Shown here one piece after another: positions 57,760 to 64,000 of a stretch of 64,000 nucleotides of DNA. This DNA comes from Lactuca virosa. Lineage: Eukaryota > Streptophyta > Magnoliopsida > Asterales > Asteraceae. The translations under genes and the position numbers were made by a program. A model generated the notes under the pieces. It was not told where the DNA came from and did not search any database. It saw only the letters and a list, made by a program, of their open reading frames with translations. The stretch spans positions 125,322,903 to 125,386,902 of the forward strand of contig CAKMRJ010005634.1 of NCBI GenBank assembly GCA_928212115.1. The letters are read 5' to 3'. Each line of letters starts with the position of its first letter. Position 1 is the first letter of the stretch.

Positions 57760-60088
57760 CTATACATACATATATTCACCTCCTCGAACTGCATTAGCAG
57801 CTCCTTTCCTCTCTTCTTCAGCCTCCTTTTCTCTCTCCTTCCTACTTTCATACTCATGATCGTCTGTCCGTAATTCATGTCGACAAATCGGGCACGAATT
57901 ATGCTCATCCTGACACAAAACACAACTACAATTTCTCAAAACACTCAAGGGTAAAATGGTCATTTACTCACATTCTTAAATAATAAGTCATGTTCTCATA
58001 TTTAAAAAATGGTCATTTACCAGCCATGGCTTGAGGCAAGGAGGATGAAACGTGTGTTTGCATGGCATCTCTTGCATACTGTCGTTTACCACCAAATTCT
58101 CTTTACAAATCGCACATTCAGCATCTGCTCCTAACTTGGTTAAGATCTCATTTGTAATAACAATAACTGGAAGCTTTGCAACCACCTCTTTACTTGCTGG
58201 TGGTGCTCTTGCTGCTGAATCCCCTTCTGGGAACTGTATATATACATCAATAAATAAAAAATTACTATTATGCCCCTCCCCTGGACCAGACACAACATGA
58301 GAGCCTTATACTGTGTTTATCATTCATTGGACTGGGACTGAGACAGATATCAACCGGACAAAATTTGTAACTTTTTGTCCCACCGAAAAAGATGGAACAA
58401 GGTGGGACAAGGACTCGCTCCCGATATCTTATCCGTGGAAATGACGTAAATGCCCTTCTCATTCTGATCATCGAAAATAGCCTTACAAAGCCTGTCCAGT
58501 CATGTCCTATATAACAAACGCAGCCGTAAGGCTGCGTTTGTTACAAAAGATTGGACTACACTGGACAGGCTTTCTAGCGCTATTTTCGATGATCAGGATG
58601 AGGAGGACATTTACGTCATTTTCACGGATGAGATATCGGGAGCGAGTCCATGTCCCACCTTGTTCCATCTTTCTCGATGCGACAAAAAGTTGCAAATTTT
58701 GTCTGGTTGATATCGGTCTCGGTCTCAGTCCAATGCATGACAAATGAAGTAAATTACGAAATTACCATTGCCACAAGCTGGTCGATAATCTCTTGAGGTA
58801 AATCATTGGAATCGGGTGATATGTTTGGCATAAGCTCTTGAAGTCTATCCATGAGCTCTCGTGGGAGATTGGTGGGCCCATCTGACGTGTTGTTTTCAGA
58901 TGTTTCAGCTTGAGACATTGTAGCAGCAAGGGCTGTCATCAGATTTGATTGAACCAACCACTGAGGCTGTGGAGGCTCTTGGTCCACAGTCAAATGTCCT
59001 TCAAACAAATACCCTGTGATAAATGACCGTGTTACCCTTGTTTAGAAGTGACCAATCTATATTTAACAACCAAGAACTAGTAAGATAAAAAAGACCTTGA
59101 TGTCTTCTGTTTTGTGCAGATTCGTCAGGCTGATTATCTATTTCACTCAACTGTTCTCGGGCTCTAACTATGCAAGTCTTCAGATGTTGCTTTTCAGAAG
59201 ATTCAGACACCATTTGTTCAGCTTCTAGAAAGAGCCCTAATCCAGCATTCCAAAATCCGGGTGAGGTGTATCTTGTCTTTAATATGGTTGCAACACGAGA
59301 TATGACTGTGAAAAACTGTGGCATCCATAACTTGTTTTATAAGTAATAGATCAGAAGCTATGAAAGATGTAAATATGGGTTACTAACTACAATATCTCAA
59401 ATACATATAGCTTTCATTGATGACTGTTAGAAGAGTATTAGTGATGCATTTGATTTAATTTGTATTTGACTATTATCTCATAAACTACCTGTAAGAATGT
59501 TTTCAAGAGATCATGTATATAAATATCAAAAGGTTTTACTTCAATCCATTAATTATATTGGGTTATAAGGCCAAAATTTCTTAAAACATTTCTTAAGAGT
59601 AGCTTGATCATCAACCCTTGATTACAACTAAAGCGAATTGAAGGTTCATGTAGGATCATTAGTTCATGCGCATTTCATGGAGCTTAATCATGATCGCATA
59701 ATCATAATACTGTTTCATCATTAATTTGTGTAAACTTCAAACCACAAATCATCACTTCGTTAAAACAGATTACAGCAAAAGAGGGAAACAAAAAAAAAAA
59801 AAAAAAAAAAAAAAAAGGAAGCTTGATCATTATCTGAATATCATGTAAGCTAAACTTCACGCAATTTCAAAACAAACAGACAAAATAAAAACAGCGATTA
59901 TAGATACTGATCTGCAAAAAAATGGTTAATGTTTAAATTACCGATTTACGAAGAGAAGGGGAAGCGGAAGGGTAAAATTGATGGAGCAGAGATCTAATTG
60001 AAGAGACAGACTCTTCGAACATTTGCTTTTTCCCTAGTTGCTTCTGTAAATCTTGCAATTTCTGCTTCAACTCATCCTCACGTTCCAT
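57760..60088 (-). CDS. AIP2: RING-H2 E3 ubiquitin-protein ligase, AIP2-like
   Basis: Five exons on the minus strand: 60088-59942, 59315-59096, 59013-58766, 58233-58021 and 57909-57760. All introns are GT-AG and exon phases join without a break (978 bp, 325 residues; Arabidopsis AIP2 is about 310). Start MEREDELKQKLQDLQKQLGK, a predicted coiled coil. The middle has TILKTRYTSPGFW and GYLFEGHLTVDQEPPQPQWL, conserved in AIP2 proteins. The C-terminal RING-H2 at about residues 245-285 has CAIC, CKHTFHPPC and CPIC as zinc ligands. The end EAEEERKGAANAVRGGEYMY is also the family's. Arabidopsis AIP2 ubiquitinates the transcription factor ABI3 and dampens abscisic acid signalling; the same role here is inference. 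No breaks seen; the only intact host gene here. Confidence 0.92.
58316..58744. mobile_element. Fold-back (MITE-like) element in intron 3 of the AIP2-like gene
   Basis: Two arms of about 190 bp, roughly 85-90% complementary by eye, fold into one long hairpin. At the centre, 58513-58525 and 58530-58542 form a perfect 13-bp stem around a 4-nt loop. It lies wholly inside the 532-bp intron 58234-58765 and supplies most of its length. No clear target duplication was seen. Its apparent ORFs are shadows of the arms. Confidence 0.85.
59789..59817. repeat. Poly-A tract in intron 1 of the AIP2-like gene
   Basis: A near-pure A run of about 29 bases (poly-T in the transcript sense), within the 626-bp intron 59316-59941. 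Confidence 0.9.
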
Positions 60089-60487
60089 CTCTTTCTCCTA
60101 TTCAGTATTGTAAATTCAGATAAACCCTAAATCACTTTGGTTGTGAAAAGCGAATTTGATTGATGAATGGGAATTTAATCTCTCTCGAACGTTATATTTA
60201 ACGAATGGTGTCTTGCGTAGGGGGAAACCTGCAATCCTCCGAAATTTCGAGTCACGCTGTACGACCACCGTCTCGATCTAAAAGTTAGAGCCGACAAAAC
60301 ACGAACCAAGCCGACGACCGGGTTTAGATTTTAATTTAAAAGGATAATGTGGCTAAGCCCTATGAATTTTTTTGGTTAATGGTATTTTTCGTACTCTAAG
60401 AGGCTTTTTGGGTTGGTGTTGACCCGGTTCGATCGGATGTTTTGTTTGATTCGGTGGTTTGGCCAAGATGTTTGATGTGCTTCTGAC
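60089..60487 (-). promoter_or_regulatory. 5' UTR and proximal promoter of the AIP2-like gene
   Basis: On the minus strand, TTAAATATAACG at about 60190-60201 is a TATA-like box roughly 100 bases before the ATG at 60088. Further upstream is moderately GC-rich and lacks ORFs; it meets the duplicated block at 60488. Confidence 0.5.
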
Positions 60488-60918
60488 AAATAGTTCACAC
60501 CCTAACTCGGTGGTTTTACTGACTTGACTGAATGAGGAAAAATATGCGTTTTGCTCCATTTTATCTCGACCGTTGACATCGATTTCATCCGATCCCGGAC
60601 AACACAAGATACGCTATGCCCTCGTCCTCAATCCATATTTCCTAAATCACAACTTCGCCCTGGTTTTACATCGTAATCGAATTCATTTTCAATCCAAAAA
60701 AGATAACCACAAAAATGTTAAGGCATGCTGCTAAGAGGATTTAAGGGTTGGGATTAACTATAGGGCTTGTCGGTCAGCCATCGCTTCTTCTTTTTTTGGA
60801 TAATTTTCTCTTCCAAAAATCCAACTATGTTTTGATGTTGGTAATATTAGAATCCATACATTGATTTAACCAAATAACATAAAAGGGGCATGTGTTGTAT
60901 AGTTTATCCGGGGGAATT
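60488..60918 (+). repeat. Direct repeat, copy A
   Basis: 431 bp, nearly identical to 61128-61550 (423 bp). The main difference is a short deletion near 61454 in copy B. Its function is unknown; it contains no credible ORF. Confidence 0.9.
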
Positions 60919-61126
60919 AGGACCAAAATGCCCTTAAACACATAATTACAACCTAAACTACTTATATAAAAATTCTAGGTTCTTACACAAACTATCAAAA
61001 GTCAAAACTCAACTTGTGTACCATATGTAAAAAGTAAAAATCGGTACAAGTCAGCTACATAGTTCTTAAATCTGAAAGACATAAACATCATATACAATCA
61101 ATAAGGAATTCTAATATTACTAATTT
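60919..61126 (-). repeat. Inverted repeat, left arm
   Basis: 208 bp, near-exact reverse complement of 61587-61794. Its first about 69 bases correspond to the beginning of the solo LTR at 61726, so the copy was made after that LTR had inserted. Confidence 0.9.
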
Positions 61127-61127
61127 T

Positions 61128-61550
61128 AAATAGTTCACACCCTAACTCGGTGGTTTTACTGACTTGACTGAATGAGGAAAAATATGCGTTTTGCTCCATT
61201 TTATCTCGACCGTTGACATCGATTTCATCCGATCCCGGACAACACAAGATACGCTATGCCCTCGTCCTCAATCCATATTTCCTAAATCACAACTTCGCCC
61301 TGGTTTTACATCGTAATCGAATTCATTTTCAATCCAAAAAAGATAACCACAAAAATGTTAAGGCATGCTGCTAAGAGGATTTAAGGGTTGGGATTAACTA
61401 TAGGGCTTGTCGGTCAGCCATCGCTTCTTCTTTTTTTGGTTAATTTTTTCTTCCAAATATGTTTTGATGTTGGTAATATTAGAATCCATACATTGATTTA
61501 ACCAAAGAACATAAAAGGGGCATGTGTTGTATAGTTTATCCGGGGGAATT
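61128..61550 (+). repeat. Direct repeat, copy B
   Basis: 423 bp, matches copy A at 60488-60918. It is flanked by the two inverted arms. Confidence 0.9.
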
Positions 61551-61586
61551 CTTGTTTGTGATTTTAAGAGGGTTGGTCACTTGGTT

Positions 61587-61794
61587 AAATTAGTAATATT
61601 AGAATTCCTTATTGATTGTATATGATGTTTATGTCTTTCAGATTTAAGAACTATGTAGCTCACTTGTACCGATTTTTACTTTTTACATATGGTACACAAG
61701 TTGAGTTTTGACTTTTGATAGTTTGTGTAAGAACCTAGAATTTTTGTATAAGTAGTTTAGGTTGTAATTATGTGTTTAAGGGCATTTTGGTCCT
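61587..61794 (+). repeat. Inverted repeat, right arm
   Basis: Partner of 60919-61126. It spans 139 bases of flank plus the first 69 bases of the gypsy solo LTR. Confidence 0.9.
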
Positions 61795-63487
61795 AATGAC
61801 AATATTTGGATTGTATAATGGTATTATCTTTTGTATGTTTTGTTTGATGTTTGAAGTAATGATATATGTGTTAAGTATGGATAAAATAGTTGGAATTAAT
61901 ATGTATAAGATATGGGAAAGAAGTGTATTTAAAAAGAGCATGCAAGTTTATTCATGCTTTACCGCGCTGGTTAGGGTGTCGCGGCGTGGTGGTTGAGGCG
62001 GTGATTTGGGTGAGAATTTGACGTAAGTTGAGGGCAATGTACTTTGCACTGCGGCGTGGTATATGGGTATCCGCAACGTGGTGGCGAAAGTAGGATGCTA
62101 TTGAGAATTGACATCGCAACGTTATTTAGAGAGACCACAAAGTCACTTGAAGGCTACGGAACGTGGTAAGAGTCAGGTTGCGACAAGGTTTCGAGAACAA
62201 ATTAATAATCGGATAAGGTTCATTCTCACATAAAAACACCCCCAAACTTAGAGAGAGGAGCTTCAGCGATTGTTGAAGAAGAATGAAGGTTTGGTGGAGA
62301 TCAAGAAGGAAGATAGCAAGGATTGCTCTCTATTATCTTCTAAAGGTAACATCTTCTTCTTCACCCAAACTTTTGGAGCTTTAATGGTGCTTTTGGGCTT
62401 TGAGTTGGATATGAAAGATTACTCTTAGATAACTTGCTATTGATGTTTAATCAAGTGTTTGGAAGCTTAATATAAAGTTTTTATGGAGATTCCATGGTTG
62501 AATCCATGTTTTGATTGTTAGGGTTTCAAACCCTAGTTTTGGAAAAATTATGAAATGGTATATATGTGTTAAGAACTTAATAGATTAAGTGTTGAGAAGT
62601 TAGATTTGAGTAGTCTAGCAAGTTTATTGACAAAAGATTTTTTAAAGCAAAGTTTACCTAAAGTATGAGATTTTTTGCTAGAATCTCTATTAAGCTCTCA
62701 ATGCATGGTTTAAGACATATATAAAAAGCTTAATGTAGGAATGGTATAAGTTGTGGCCAAGGATGAGTTGGAGTTCTCTAAAGGAAGGTTTAAAGAAGCT
62801 TAGAAGTAGGTTCTTATTCTCTTCAAAATAAGTGAGTTATAACCTTCATTAGAGTATATTTTTTGAAGTTAAATTTGATGTTAAAGTATGAATATATAAG
62901 TAAGTGATAGTAGATTATGTTCTTGCTAGAAAGTAACATGTTTTGATGAAATGTTAGTTATGATACTATATGCATATGTATGTTATTAAATAAAAGATAG
63001 GGATCCCAATAAAGAAGATTATCTAGAGTTTTTCCATGGAAACTATAGATATAACAGAGACCAATTAACTGATTACCAGCAAGAGTGGAGATGTGTGGTC
63101 ACTTTATGTGATCGAGATAGTCACTTATGTGACTAGTTGTATATATGAAGTATGTAGGATAAGAAATTGTTTAATGTATGTCATGATATTTTATAACTCG
63201 CAAGACTTGTTGTATGTTATATGTTGTTTCCATGTATTTCAGGTACAAGTAACAAGCCTTAGAGATAGTGAACTTAGAAGCATCAAGAACATGGACTTGA
63301 TTTCCGTTTCATGCTTTTATTCTTGTTGCTTTAACTGTGGTTAGGACATAAATGGTACGCCCCTACATGTTTTTTGGAAAATGTTTTGAAGTCTTTTTGA
63401 AACTCAAGTTTTGTAAACAATGTTAAATACTCTAATATTTTCCATAAATCTTATGTTAGATACTGTATGAAAATACATGTTGTTACA
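61726..63487 (+). repeat. Gypsy solo LTR
   Basis: 1762 bp, TGTAAGAACCTAGAATTTT to CATGTTGTTACA, with GTTTG target duplications at 61721-61725 and 63488-63492. It contains GCGGCGTGGT-type repeated boxes (61970-62165) and a CATAAAAACACCCCC promoter-like stretch at about 62232. The short open stretches in it are not credible genes. Confidence 0.85.
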
Positions 63488-63590
63488 GTTTGACTACTCA
63501 ATAGGCAACATTACATAGCTGAGTCATTTATTACCTGATTTTTCTGGTAATTTGGTGCATGTCGTGTAATAACATATAAAGGAATCACAA

Positions 63591-64000
63591 TGTCACACCC
63601 CCATACCGGAACGACGAAAACGTTCGGGGGCAGAGGACGTCATGTATAGTATCACAACAATTGTATAATAGTAATCAAAGTACAACAACCATGTATTGAT
63701 AAAGTATAAGTTATTACATATGTGTTCAAATCATTGTATATTGACACCAAAATGTATAGCAAAAGTTAAAAGACATGAGTCTATGAAGCTCCGTCTTCTC
63801 AAAACCTGTGGATACTTGTTTACTGATTTCCTGATAATATAAGTAGTTTTGAAAAGAGTGTCAGCAATTAAGTTGGTGATTTTATAAGCATGTTTGTAAT
63901 TGAAATATGGCGTTTGTTCCTTGAAAATGTAAGTATGTTTTTCCAGAAAATCCCATATTTTCTGTTGTAATGTGCTGTACTCAAAACGTGTAAATGTTAT
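63591..64000 (-). repeat. Start of another long gypsy LTR (cut by the window end)
   Basis: TGTCACACCCCCATACC onward is closely similar to 33557-33960: shared CGTTCGGGGGC, GTATCACAAC and AGTAATCAAAGTAC words. By analogy with that copy, it is the 3' end of a minus-strand LTR. CACAA at 63586-63590 would be the target duplication. The 98 bases between 63493 and 63590 hold nothing recognisable. Confidence 0.8.

Noticed and set aside
58268..58747. ORFs on both strands within the AIP2-like intron
   Set aside because: They are mirror images produced by the two arms of the fold-back element; they share the same peptides and no known domain.
1..64000. tRNA, rRNA or CRISPR arrays
   Set aside because: No cloverleaf with tRNA box A/B, no rRNA words and no regularly spaced identical repeats with unique spacers were noticed; the TGGTATCAGAGC matches are retrotransposon primer sites.

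Overview
The window is plant nuclear DNA, very probably from the daisy family (Asteraceae), perhaps lettuce (Lactuca) or a relative. The family call is inference. It rests on recall that gypsy LTRs full of ACTCGCCGAGT or CACGACGTGAG words, and copia elements with the extra 3' ORF seen here, are common in those genomes. About 90% of the window is nested transposable elements. The only host gene with a complete structure is a five-exon RING-H2 E3 ubiquitin ligase resembling Arabidopsis AIP2, on the minus strand at 57760-60088.

Layout, left to right. (1) 7-12864: a complete 12.86-kb Ty1/copia element with 308/309-bp LTRs and 5-bp target duplications (GTTCT), a broken gag-pol and a long extra ORF after pol. 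It sits in a gypsy LTR (12870-15393, + strand). That LTR sits in another gypsy LTR (minus strand, 15394-15530 and 23290-24351), whose gag-bearing internal remnant follows (24352-about 27500). (2) 15531-23284: a young 7.75-kb copia element with a damaged gag and a decayed pol. (3) 27505-32998: older copia/gypsy debris with a gypsy solo LTR (28384-30363). (4) 32999-55688: a second 7.76-kb copy of the same copia family, on the minus strand with matching GTTGC target duplications. It is inflated by a gypsy solo LTR (33137-38611, itself holding another solo LTR at 33557-36902) and by a 9.4-kb CACTA DNA transposon (43268-52712). (5) The CACTA element has no transposase ORF. It carries exon fragments of three host genes (an IRE-type AGC kinase, a callose synthase and a QWRF-domain protein) and a later 4.5-kb copia insertion (45945-50480). 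(6) 55689-57759: end of the older host element, then AT-rich intergenic DNA. (7) 57760-60200: the AIP2-like gene, with a long fold-back element in intron 3. (8) 60488-64000: a direct-plus-inverted duplication, a gypsy solo LTR (61726-63487) and the start of another LTR.

Nesting order agrees with LTR divergence by eye: the outer minus-strand copia (roughly 3%) is older than the copia inside its CACTA passenger (roughly 2%), and the separate 15531-23284 copy is youngest (roughly 1%).

The most unusual signal is a set of hairpins inside these retroelements whose loops are conserved while their stems differ from site to site yet still pair. One class has a 17-nt loop with core CGGCATCCC. A second has the 20-nt loop GAGCGTGTGTGGTTAACCGG. 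A third, with a loop of about 40 nt, occurs in two different gypsy contexts. The gene-capturing CACTA transposon is the second main point of interest.
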